A stretch of 13,218 nucleotides of DNA from a bacterium (Candidatus Howlettbacteria) CG_4_10_14_0_8_um_filter_40_9 (GCA_002785325.1 PFMH01000044.1:1-13218), one strand, 5' to 3'. Positions 6,478 to 12,761 are shown, counted from the first letter of the stretch. Program-made: numbers and translations. The notes: generated from the letters alone by a model not told the origin.

Positions 6478-7200
6478 ATGGAAAATGATAAAAATCTAAT
6501 GCCGATCGGAAAAGCCGCGCAATTCTTAGGGGTATCTATTATGACTCTAAGGCGTTGGGATGCTACAGGAAAATTACCAGCTATAAAAAGTCCCAGCGGC
6601 TATAGATATTATGAGCGTAAAGTTCTTGAAAGATTTCGCGAAGATATTTTTAGCATTGCCAAAGCTTGGGCAAAAAGTCAAATGGCCCCAGATATCTCCG
6701 AAGATTGCTACTGTGGTACGCAAGACCGTTTTAGAGCAAGATTGGAGCGTATGGCAACGCTGCTCAACCGAGAGCAGACAACGTTTGATCTGGCACCGCT
6801 ACTGACAGCCATAGCCGGAGAGATTGGAAACAACTCTTTTGATCACAACTTGGGAAATTGGCCAGATGTACCCGGTGTGTTTTTTTCCTATAATACAAAT
6901 AAGCGCATAATTGTGTTAGCCGACCGAGGTGTAGGAATCAAAGCAACACTCAAAAGAGTGTGCCCAGAGCTAAAGGACGACATCAGTGCATTAAGAGTCG
7001 CTTTGACCGAACGTATATCCGGCAGAGCGCCTGAGCAAAGAGGAAATGGTTTGAAATTCGTTGTAGATGTAGCCAAAGAAAATCCTGTCGAGATAAGCTT
7101 GCAATCAGGTATTGCCGTTTCTGCTATTGGCAGAAACGGAGCTCAAGTTTCTCTAGCCGACGAAAATATACGCGGAACATTAACTAAAATAGGATATTAA
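6478..7200 (+). CDS. MerR-type HTH fused to GHKL (histidine-kinase-like) ATPase
   Basis: It has 240 residues from the ATG at 6478; an upstream ATG at 6418 is in frame but precedes the promoter. Residues 8-48 are an excisionase/MerR-like winged HTH (PIGKAAQFLGVSIMTLRRWD, then GKLPAIKSPSGYRYY). A linker holds Cys77-Tyr-Cys79 and the helix DRFRARLERM. Residues about 103-225 are a GHKL ATPase: N-box E115-I-G-N-N-S-F-D-H123, G1 box DRGVG (149-153), G2-like RGNGL (188-192). There is no dimerisation/phosphoacceptor domain as in sensor kinases, so the fold resembles anti-sigma-factor kinases such as SpoIIAB. The next gene, 2 bases away, is STAS-like, and the same pairing occurs in partner switching. 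I infer a DNA-binding regulator whose activity depends on ATP and on the STAS-like partner. The target and signal are unknown, and the binding repeats over its promoter suggest autoregulation. Confidence 0.85.
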   Translation: MENDKNLMPIGKAAQFLGVSIMTLRRWDATGKLPAIKSPSGYRYYERKVLERFREDIFSIAKAWAKSQMAPDISEDCYCGTQDRFRARLERMATLLNREQTTFDLAPLLTAIAGEIGNNSFDHNLGNWPDVPGVFFSYNTNKRIIVLADRGVGIKATLKRVCPELKDDISALRVALTERISGRAPEQRGNGLKFVVDVAKENPVEISLQSGIAVSAIGRNGAQVSLADENIRGTLTKIGY

Positions 7201-7202
7201 TA

Positions 7203-7463
7203 ATGAAAATCTACTTAAGAAAATTCGGAATTGTTTTGACTTCTCGTCCTGCGGGCAAGGAGGCTTTTGCCGCTGCTCGTCCAATCTTGGACCCCAACGC
7301 TAAGAAGGTAGAGGTAGACTTTAGCGGCATCATCTCCCTGTCTCCATCTTGGGCGGATGAGTTTTTTCGCGCGCTTGAAGGCATGTACGGCGATAAGGTT
7401 ATATATCTGCCAAGCGATAATCCTTCGGTTAATGCCACTCTACGAATTATTCATGATAAATAA
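7203..7463 (+). CDS. STAS-like domain protein (DUF4325 type)
   Basis: It has 86 residues, beginning 2 bases after the TAA of the HTH-ATPase gene and so surely co-transcribed. The central block VEVDFSGIISLSPSWADEFF (37-56) matches the pattern of DUF4325 proteins (hydrophobic strand, DF-G, then a Ser-rich turn and a DEFF helix). KVIYLPSDNPSV and a short C-terminal helix follow. It is a single-domain cytoplasmic protein with no membrane segment. STAS proteins are partners, and often phospho-targets, of small GHKL kinases; Ser46, Ser48 and Ser50 lie in the corresponding loop. That it is phosphorylated or binds the upstream protein is inference. The ribosome site is weak (AGGA), so translational coupling is likely. 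The gene converges on the membrane protein gene, and no T-run terminator is visible between them. Confidence 0.78.
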   Translation: MKIYLRKFGIVLTSRPAGKEAFAAARPILDPNAKKVEVDFSGIISLSPSWADEFFRALEGMYGDKVIYLPSDNPSVNATLRIIHDK

Positions 7464-7520
7464 AACAGATGCTGATTGGCCTCTATTTTGTATCCCAGTT
7501 CTCTGTATAAATTATACGAG

Positions 7521-7874
7521 CTACTTCTTCATCTGTTTCGCCACTGTCGGAACTAAAACGATAACGGCATAACCAACGAGCATATTTACTGCGAATGGGT
7601 TGAAATCCGGATTGAATCTTTTGGTAATCAGAAAATCCAGTGCCAAGACCACGACCGCCGTTACAACACCGTAACCTAAGGCCGCAGCAGTGTCTTTAAG
7701 GTCGACTTTTTGCGCTAGAAGATATGCTGCTATCGCAACAGTCGCAACACCCGATACCTGCCCGAGAAGCCCTGTCGCATCAACTTTAAGCGCAATCAGA
7801 ACGGATATAACCATAAAAACAGCGACATAAACGATGACCCCGTTTATAATCCCCTTTTTGAAATCGATGTTCAT
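7521..7874 (-). CDS. Small four-helix membrane protein of unknown function
   Basis: I prefer the ATG at 7874 (117 residues): AAAGGAGGAGG lies at the right distance before it, while the GTG three codons earlier overlaps that ribosome site. About four hydrophobic segments are visible: 9-28, 34-53, 62-82 and 93-112. They are joined by short charged loops (KVDLKD at 56-61, TKRFNPDFNP at 84-93), and the tail is lysine-rich (KQMKK). I recognise no family or catalytic motif. It is the last gene of the fba side of the cluster but is separated from fba by an AT-rich repeat-like spacer, so it may have its own transcript. It converges with the STAS-like gene. The dyad GTATAA-A-TTATAC at 7505-7517 lies just past its stop. 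Confidence 0.75.
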   Translation of the reverse strand: MNIDFKKGIINGVIVYVAVFMVISVLIALKVDATGLLGQVSGVATVAIAAYLLAQKVDLKDTAAALGYGVVTAVVVLALDFLITKRFNPDFNPFAVNMLVGYAVIVLVPTVAKQMKK

Positions 7875-7883
7875 ATGTATCAC

Positions 7884-8027
7884 CTCCTCCTTTATAAATT
7901 TATAAAATCCTAAACCCTAATATCTAAATCCCAAACAATCTTTGAATATAAAAATTTTAAACATTTGAATTTAGCTATTTTGTATTTATTTAAAAATTCG
8001 ATATTAGAAATTAGAAATTCAATTTGG
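7884..8027. repeat. AT-rich degenerate repeat spacer between fba and the membrane protein
   Basis: No gene is visible. On the minus strand the spacer reads as strings of near-repeats: ATTTCTAATTTCTAATATCG, then TTTAAAATTTTTATATTC, then GGGATTTAGATATTAGGGTT. It ends in TTTATAAATTTATAAA before the ribosome site. Such degenerate strings look like the interspersed intergenic repeats of Patescibacteria genomes (recollection, not a search). Promoter-like AT boxes abound, so none is called. Confidence 0.4.
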
Positions 8028-8879
8028 TTATCCTTTTTTACTACTACCAAATTGTTCTATCTTATCCTCACAGTCTTTTGCTACCGCCTCTATGGCGCCT
8101 TTCATTATTTCTTCCGGCACATATGCTCTTTTATTTTTTACCAGATAGTAACGCAAATATTTCGTAAACGACAGACGCAACTCGGTATTTATGTTTATCT
8201 TTGAGATCCCTAGCTGGATCGCTTTTTGAATATCGTGCTTTGGAACCATCGAGCCCCCATGAAGAACTAAAGGAACATCAACGCTCTTACCGATTTCTCT
8301 CAAACGATCAAAGTCGATATTGGTCTCGCCTTTGTAAGCTCCGTGCGCCGTCCCGACAGAGATCGCTAGCGAATCAATGCCGGTCTTTTTCACAAATTCG
8401 ACCGCTTTTTCGGGATCAGTGAAATATAATGTTCTATCTGTCTTATCCCCTTTTGACTTCGGCGTAATGATATGGCCCAGCTCTCCCTCCACTGAAACGT
8501 TTTTCTTTTTCGCATAAGCTACAACTTTCTTCGTGATCTCAATATTTTCTTCATATGGCAAAGAGGAGCCATCTATATGTATGGAAGTATAGCCGATATC
8601 GATACATTTTTTCGCCTGTTCAAAACTGCCTCCATGATCTAAGTGAATAGCCACCGGCACCTTTGCTTCCTTGGCAAATGTACGGAGAATGGCATATATC
8701 TCTCTTTCATTGGAAAATCTGATCTGTCTTTCAGAGGTCGCAAGTATCACCGGAGAACCCAGTTTCTCGCAAGCTCTCATAATCCCCATTGTCATCTCTA
8801 GATCCGACGTATTGAAAGCAGGAACAGCATAATGACCTTGCCTCGCGTCATTTAGCAGTTTTTTAGTACTAACAAGCAT
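8028..8879 (-). CDS. fba: Class II fructose-bisphosphate aldolase (GatY/KbaY-like subgroup)
   Basis: It reversibly cleaves fructose-1,6-bisphosphate to dihydroxyacetone phosphate and glyceraldehyde-3-phosphate with a zinc ion, in the cytoplasm. The 283 residues match the short GatY/KbaY-type class II enzymes. HLDHG gives the catalytic Asp81 and zinc ligand His82; the other zinc ligands are His179 (GTAHGAYK) and His207 (LHGGS). SIHIDGSSLPYEENI (99-113), SVEGELG (129-135) and NINTELR (229-235) are further class hallmarks. The DHAP-phosphate loop, normally GGSG, reads GGSM here (Met211). Tagatose-bisphosphate aldolase is the sequence-level alternative, but neighbouring tpiA, pgk and gap favour fructose-bisphosphate. 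There is no Shine-Dalgarno sequence. A weak TTGAAT-16-TAAAAA promoter (8913-8886) would start transcription close to the ATG. Confidence 0.93.
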   Translation of the reverse strand: MLVSTKKLLNDARQGHYAVPAFNTSDLEMTMGIMRACEKLGSPVILATSERQIRFSNEREIYAILRTFAKEAKVPVAIHLDHGGSFEQAKKCIDIGYTSIHIDGSSLPYEENIEITKKVVAYAKKKNVSVEGELGHIITPKSKGDKTDRTLYFTDPEKAVEFVKKTGIDSLAISVGTAHGAYKGETNIDFDRLREIGKSVDVPLVLHGGSMVPKHDIQKAIQLGISKININTELRLSFTKYLRYYLVKNKRAYVPEEIMKGAIEAVAKDCEDKIEQFGSSKKG

Positions 8880-8918
8880 TTTTGTTTTTTATTAATTTTG
8901 TGATAAAATTCAAAGTTA

Positions 8919-8980
8919 AAAATGAAAAGTTAAAAGTTACAGTTTAAAATTTTAAATTTTACATTGTCATTTTTCATTTT
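8919..8980. repeat. Symmetric AT-rich dyad between tpiA and fba
   Basis: AAAATGAAAA (8919-8928) and TTTTCATTTT (8971-8980) are perfect inverted copies sharing a centre with the 14-bp palindrome TTTAAAATTTTAAA (8943-8956). The 118-bp spacer has no gene. It could be a weak terminator or mRNA-end structure for tpiA, or an interspersed palindromic repeat. Low-complexity AT sequence makes some symmetry expected by chance, but the shared centre is notable. Confidence 0.5.
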
Positions 8981-8997
8981 GAGATTTTCATTTTAAA

Positions 8998-9804
8998 TTA
9001 CTTGCCTGGAATATTTTTAGAACTCCTGGATGCAGATTTTTCAACATCTCTTATAATACTTAGAAACCCATTATGATCCATGCTCGCTCCGCCGACTAAA
9101 AATCCTTCGATCAGCCTTTCTTTCAAAAATTCTTTAGCATTTTTATCGTCGACACTTCCGCCATATATAAATCTCATCTTCTCTGCCATATCCTTTCCAT
9201 AAAGAGCGCCCGTAAGATTCCGCAAAGCCTCGATAATATAAACTGCATCCTTTGGGGCACAAACTCTGTCCGAAGGGCTGATCGCCCATACCGGTTCATA
9301 AACCACGATGACGTTGGCTACCTCATTGGCGGTAAGAAGTCCCAAGACCGCTTCCAGCTGGGATGTCACAACTACTTTTCCGAGACCATCACCCCTCTCC
9401 TGAAGCGTTTCTCCGAAACAAACGATCGGCGTAAATCCGAAAGTAACGGCTGTTTTTACTTTTTTGGCGATATCTTTGTCGCGTTCTCCTAGAAATATCC
9501 GTCTTTCGGAATGCCCGATAATCACGTAGTCAGCAAATCCGCGAAGTTGCGACGGCGAAGTCTCTCCAGTGAAGTTTCCCTTTTCTTCGTAGAACAAATT
9601 TTGAGCGCCGATCTTAATCGGCGAATCTTTTAGGATACTGCTTACGGGATAGATACTTAGAAAGGAAGGACAGACGACGACATCGGTATACTTATAAGAT
9701 GCCATCTCTTTCTCTATCCTCTCGGAGAGAATGATGCTTTCAGGAACAGTAAGATTCATCTTCCAGTTCCCGATCACGATTTTCTTTTTGGCATTAATAC
9801 TCAT
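8998..9804 (-). CDS. tpiA: Triosephosphate isomerase
   Basis: It interconverts dihydroxyacetone phosphate and glyceraldehyde-3-phosphate, linking the adjacent aldolase and GAPDH steps. All catalytic elements are present: GNWKMN with Asn13 and Lys15, IIGHSERR with His98, YEPVW with Glu170, and the phosphate-binding YGGSV (214-218) and GFLVGGASM (234-242). Its 268 residues slightly exceed the usual 250 or so, owing to a Ser/Lys-rich tail after about 255. Loop 6, the flexible lid that normally reads PVWAIGTG followed by Lys/Ala residues, here reads PVWAISPSDRVCAP, so the usual GTG hinge is replaced. There is no Shine-Dalgarno sequence. A promoter whose -10 ends 7 bases before the ATG implies a leaderless message. 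It is followed by fba after 118 bases. Confidence 0.95.
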   Translation of the reverse strand: MSINAKKKIVIGNWKMNLTVPESIILSERIEKEMASYKYTDVVVCPSFLSIYPVSSILKDSPIKIGAQNLFYEEKGNFTGETSPSQLRGFADYVIIGHSERRIFLGERDKDIAKKVKTAVTFGFTPIVCFGETLQERGDGLGKVVVTSQLEAVLGLLTANEVANVIVVYEPVWAISPSDRVCAPKDAVYIIEALRNLTGALYGKDMAEKMRFIYGGSVDDKNAKEFLKERLIEGFLVGGASMDHNGFLSIIRDVEKSASRSSKNIPGK

Positions 9805-9810
9805 GTTATT

Positions 9811-9839
9811 ATTATAAACGCAATCTTCTCTATGAGCAA
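9811..9839 (-). promoter_or_regulatory. Predicted tpiA promoter (leaderless)
   Basis: On the minus strand TTGCTC (9839-9834), a 17-base spacer and a perfect TATAAT (9816-9811) are present. The predicted +1 is at about 9804, the A of the tpiA ATG. Confidence 0.6.
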
Positions 9840-9891
9840 ATAAAGCCCAATTTAGATTATCAAAACCGCCAAAACTATCGCCAAAACGATA

Positions 9892-9978
9892 CGCAAAACA
9901 GACGCAACTGACACATAATATATTAATTCCCTAATGCATGCGTCAGTTCTGGCATTTTGTTCTGGCGTCTGTTCTGCG
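9892..9978. repeat. Inverted and tandem repeat element between pgk and tpiA
   Basis: CGCAAAACAGACGC (9892-9905) and GCGTCTGTTCTGCG (9965-9978) match inverted at 13 of 14 positions. An inner pair, CAACTGAC and GCGTCAGTT, continues the symmetry. On the right GTTCTG recurs at 9946, 9959 and 9971. On the left CGCCAAAAC-type units recur every 11-13 bases from about 9867. The element ends 2 bases from the pgk stop codon. It may help end the pgk transcript, as TTTT-containing sequence follows on the minus strand, but the loop is long (59 bases). Confidence 0.6.
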
Positions 9979-9980
9979 AC

Positions 9981-11153
9981 TTATCCCAGCGCTTCTATCC
10001 CCGGCAGTTTTCCATCAAGCTGGATATAGCGCATCGTTGCTCCTCCGCCAGTAGAAACGTAGGTAAATTTGTCCGAATATCCCGTCTTTTCGATCGCTGC
10101 TATGGTATCTCCGCCTCCGACTATAGTTATAGCTCCGCTCTCGGCGATCAGTTTCGCAATCGCCGTAGTATCTTTGGCAAACTTGTGGATCTCTGTAACC
10201 CCCAATGGACCATTCCAAAAGATCGTCCCTGCAAACTTTATCGGTTCTGCAAATCTCCCCACTGTTCGCGGTCCTATATCGACGATGATATCTCCTTTTG
10301 AGACTTCACTTATATCTTTCACTTTCGTCTTCGCTCCTTCTTTCATTTTCTTTGTCACGATCACATCTGCCGGTAGCAAAAGCTCAACTCCTTCATACCC
10401 CGCATCACGGATTATCTCGTCAGCCTCATCCACATATTCTGCTTCCGCCAATGAATTCCCCGTATCAAAACCCGAAGCCTCGATGAAAGTATTCGCCATC
10501 CCCCCGCCAATGATGAGGACGTCGGCCTTTTTCATTAATGTCTTTAAAACTTCTATCTTGGTTGAGATCTTAGCGCCGCCAATAACGCAAATAAAGGGCT
10601 TCTTTGGATTTTTTAAATATTTATCAAGATTTTTTAGTTCATCCTCCAGAAGCAATCCGACGTATGAGGGCAAAAGTTTCGGAACGCCGACCATGGAAGC
10701 ATGGGTTCTATGACAATTTGCAAAAGCGTCTTGGACAAAGATATCCCCCAGCTCTGAAAGTTTTTTTGCAAATTCGGAATCATTTAAACTCTCTCCTTCA
10801 TAATATCGAAGATTTTCTAAAAGACAGACTTCTCCCTGCTTCATCTTCTCGATCTCCGCTTTTGTTTTTGACCCCCAAGCCTCGGGTATAAACGTTACAT
10901 TTTTTTTAATCAAATCCTCGAGAACTTTTGCGACTGGTTTCAGCGAAAATTCTTTGACCTTTTTACCTTTCGGTCTTCCGAGATGGGACATCAAGACAAC
11001 TCTTGCCCCTTTTCTGGTTAAATAATTGATGGTTTTTAAATGCGCTCGAATTTTTGAATCATCCAAGATACGTCCTTTTTCCAAAGGAACATTGAAGTCG
11101 ACTCGGACGAGCACTCTTTTGTTTTTTACATCCGCCTCTTTAAGTGTTTTCAT
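9981..11153 (-). CDS. pgk: Phosphoglycerate kinase
   Basis: It transfers phosphate between 1,3-bisphosphoglycerate and ADP, forming 3-phosphoglycerate and ATP reversibly in the cytoplasm. The 390 residues are a normal full length. The N-terminal 3-PG-binding lobe shows RVDFNVPL (17-24) and SHLGRPKG (56-63). The C-terminal nucleotide lobe shows GGAKISTK (192-199), WNGPLGV (313-319), GGGDT (346-350) and STGGGAT (367-373). It ends with LDGKLPGIEAL (379-389), close to the family consensus. It is flanked by tpiA downstream and, across a small unknown gene, by gap upstream. There is no Shine-Dalgarno sequence. A promoter of its own is visible 30 bases upstream, so it need not depend on read-through from gap. 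Confidence 0.97.
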   Translation of the reverse strand: MKTLKEADVKNKRVLVRVDFNVPLEKGRILDDSKIRAHLKTINYLTRKGARVVLMSHLGRPKGKKVKEFSLKPVAKVLEDLIKKNVTFIPEAWGSKTKAEIEKMKQGEVCLLENLRYYEGESLNDSEFAKKLSELGDIFVQDAFANCHRTHASMVGVPKLLPSYVGLLLEDELKNLDKYLKNPKKPFICVIGGAKISTKIEVLKTLMKKADVLIIGGGMANTFIEASGFDTGNSLAEAEYVDEADEIIRDAGYEGVELLLPADVIVTKKMKEGAKTKVKDISEVSKGDIIVDIGPRTVGRFAEPIKFAGTIFWNGPLGVTEIHKFAKDTTAIAKLIAESGAITIVGGGDTIAAIEKTGYSDKFTYVSTGGGATMRYIQLDGKLPGIEALG

Positions 11154-11183
11154 ATAAAAAATATAATGAGTTACTGCCTATAT

Positions 11184-11211
11184 AGTATAAGGAATACGGG
11201 ATAATTTGCAA
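11184..11211 (-). promoter_or_regulatory. Predicted pgk promoter
   Basis: On the minus strand TTGCAA (11211-11206), a 16-base spacer and TATACT (11189-11184) are present. The predicted +1 near 11177 gives a leader of about 24 bases, AT-rich and without a Shine-Dalgarno sequence, before the ATG at 11153. Confidence 0.45.
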
Positions 11212-11225
11212 ACATAAACGTTCAA

Positions 11226-11257
11226 GGCCGACTGCAAACGCAGCCGGTCAGTTTTTT
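11226..11257 (+). terminator. Intrinsic terminator facing the + strand, with no + gene upstream
   Basis: GGCCGACTGC and GCAGCCGGTC pair around a 4-base AAAC loop (one A-C mismatch, one G-U) and are followed by A and GTTTTTT. The T-run lies only on the + side, so it would end rightward transcripts. Yet the only thing to its left on the + strand is antisense to pgk. A second small dyad, TGCTAT-GA-ATAGCA, follows at 11259-11272. Confidence 0.6.
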
Positions 11258-11282
11258 GTGCTATGAATAGCAAACACGGGGG

Positions 11283-11660
11283 TTACATCGCAACAACCGC
11301 TGGTTGCGATGCGGGGCATATGGTTGGTTCTCTGGATGACATTGGAGTTTCAGGATCCCACTCCCAAGCTTCCGCAAGAGAGCCATGAAACATCAATTCG
11401 TCCAGCAACAAGATGGTATGTTTGACAGATCCCATAATTTTAATGATCCGCCCCTCGTCCAAAATAATTTTCTCTCTCGGTTGCCACCTTTCGTTTTGAT
11501 CCGGATAAAGAAGAGTTGTGTGCGTCCCCTGATACCGAAGCTCCACCCTCATACGAGAAACGCGCCATCCCTGACAATCAAGAGTGATCTTGCAAACATA
11601 CTCCGAGAATTCTTCTGACAGCAAAACTGGGACCACTAAGTTTAAAATCGATCTTTTCAT
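11283..11660 (-). CDS. Hypothetical protein of 125 residues between gap and pgk
   Basis: I do not recognise a family. I chose the ATG at 11660 because GAGGGGGG lies at the right distance. The frame can be extended to a TTG at 11696, but that codon lies inside the terminator hairpin. The protein begins MKRSILNLVVPVLL and has mixed charged and hydrophobic segments (WRVSRMRVELRYQG, IILDEGRIIKIMG, HTILLLDELMFHG), suggesting a soluble beta-rich fold. It is rich in Trp and Arg, and its tail is Pro/Ser/Ala-rich. The last codons overlap a hairpin (ATCGCAAC at 11287-11294 with GTTGCGAT at 11303-11310). It follows gap on the same strand behind a terminator-like hairpin, so it may be expressed by read-through or from a weak promoter near 11725. 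It may not be functional. Confidence 0.55.
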   Translation of the reverse strand: MKRSILNLVVPVLLSEEFSEYVCKITLDCQGWRVSRMRVELRYQGTHTTLLYPDQNERWQPREKIILDEGRIIKIMGSVKHTILLLDELMFHGSLAEAWEWDPETPMSSREPTICPASQPAVVAM

Positions 11661-11675
11661 CTTTTCCCCCCTCAC

Positions 11676-11703
11676 AAAAAAGGACAAGTCTTCCAACTTG
11701 TCC
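11676..11703 (-). terminator. Intrinsic terminator after gap
   Basis: On the minus strand GGACAAGT, a 6-base loop (TGGAAG) and ACTTGTCC form a perfect 8-bp stem followed by TTTTTT, 42 bases past the gap stop codon. It should end much of the gap transcript, or act as an attenuator for the small gene that begins 16 bases beyond it. Confidence 0.8.
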
Positions 11704-11744
11704 CTCCGCCGTTATATCAAGCTGCGATCATAAGCAACATATAT

Positions 11745-12761
11745 CTATAATTTCTTAGATATCAAATCAGCCAGATCGGCTACTCGGTTCGAATATCCCC
11801 ATTCGTTATCATACCAGCTGAAAACCTTTACAAACTTACCGCCGATGATCCGCGTCAATGCGATATCTACTATAGATGAATGAGGATTAGCCTTAAAATC
11901 CATCGAAGTCAGTTCTTCTTCGGAAACAAGCAGTATCCCTTTCATCTCACCGGCCGCCGCTTTTTTGAATGCTTTCTTTAAAGTCTCCTCCGTAACATTT
12001 TTCCCAGTTTCTATAGTGAGGTCGGTTATCGAAACCACCGGCGTCGGAACTCGGAGAGCTATCCCATCCAGCTTATTTTTCAGTTGTGGGATAACCTCTG
12101 AGATCGCTTTTGCCGCTCCCGTAGTAGTTGGGACGATGTTCAGTGCCGCCGCCCTTGCTCTTCTAAGATCCTCATGAGGAAGATCCAAGATCCGTTGATC
12201 GTTGGTATAAGAGTGAACGGTCGTCATCAAACCCTTTTTAATACCAAAGTTGTCGAGAATAACTTTTGCCATCGGTGCTAAAGAGTTCGTGGTACAAGAA
12301 GCCATGGAGATGATGTTGTGCTTTTTGGGATTGTATTCTTTTTCGTTTACCCCGATCACTATAGTCTTGTCCTGATTTTTCGCTGGAGCGGAAATAATAA
12401 CTTTTTTAGCTCCCGCTTCCAGATGCGCTTTTGCTTTTTCACCGTCGGTGAAGAATCCTGTCGACTCAACCACGAGATCTACTCCTAGTTTTTTCCACGG
12501 CAGATTTGCCGGATCTTTTTCAGCGAATACCAAAGTTTCCCTGCTTTTTAGAAGCCCTTTTTTTAAGGAAAGTCCTTTTTTTGTTTTTCGAATATCGACG
12601 TCCCAAGTGCCGTAGTTTGAGTCGTGTTTTAAAAGATGAATGAGAGTATCGACATCGCCGAGGTCGTTTATTGCAACTACCCGATGCTTCGGATATTTTT
12701 CAGTAATAATTTTAAATACCTGGCGTCCGACACGGCCGAAACCGTTTATAACTATATTCAT
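11745..12761 (-). CDS. gap: Glyceraldehyde-3-phosphate dehydrogenase (NAD-type)
   Basis: It oxidises and phosphorylates glyceraldehyde-3-phosphate to 1,3-bisphosphoglycerate using NAD, reversibly, in the cytoplasm. The 338 residues are of standard length. The N-terminal Rossmann fold begins MNIVINGFGRVGRQ, and Asp33 in AINDLGD is typical of NAD preference. The active site is ASCTTN with Cys156 and TVHSYTNDQ with His183. The S-loop LDLPHEDLRRARAAALNIVP (192-211) carries the Leu-Pro pair also associated with NAD rather than NADP. WYDNEWGYSNR (316-326) is the C-terminal signature. Ser160 replaces the second cysteine often seen after the active site (CTTNC), which is not catalytic. AAGGAG stands 4 bases before the ATG. 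A TTGTTT-17-TAGTAT promoter is possible at about 12826-12798. A strong hairpin terminator follows the gene. Confidence 0.97.
   Translation of the reverse strand: MNIVINGFGRVGRQVFKIITEKYPKHRVVAINDLGDVDTLIHLLKHDSNYGTWDVDIRKTKKGLSLKKGLLKSRETLVFAEKDPANLPWKKLGVDLVVESTGFFTDGEKAKAHLEAGAKKVIISAPAKNQDKTIVIGVNEKEYNPKKHNIISMASCTTNSLAPMAKVILDNFGIKKGLMTTVHSYTNDQRILDLPHEDLRRARAAALNIVPTTTGAAKAISEVIPQLKNKLDGIALRVPTPVVSITDLTIETGKNVTEETLKKAFKKAAAGEMKGILLVSEEELTSMDFKANPHSSIVDIALTRIIGGKFVKVFSWYDNEWGYSNRVADLADLISKKL

Noticed and set aside
7505..7517. GTATAA-A-TTATAC dyad as a further operator or terminator
   Set aside because: It lacks the G of the GTATAG half-site, has no T-run, and lies in a 57-base convergent gap; AT-rich chance symmetry is likely.
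7875..7883. GTG start of the membrane protein
   Set aside because: It overlaps the ribosome site; the ATG at 7874 has the correct spacing.
10069..10713. 214-codon + strand frame opposite pgk
   Set aside because: It is entirely antisense to an intact pgk; its Ser/Pro/Ile-rich translation is what a mirrored coding frame gives.
11661..11696. TTG start giving a 137-residue version of the small gene before pgk
   Set aside because: The codon lies within the terminator hairpin, while the ATG at 11660 has a Shine-Dalgarno-like GAGGGGGG.
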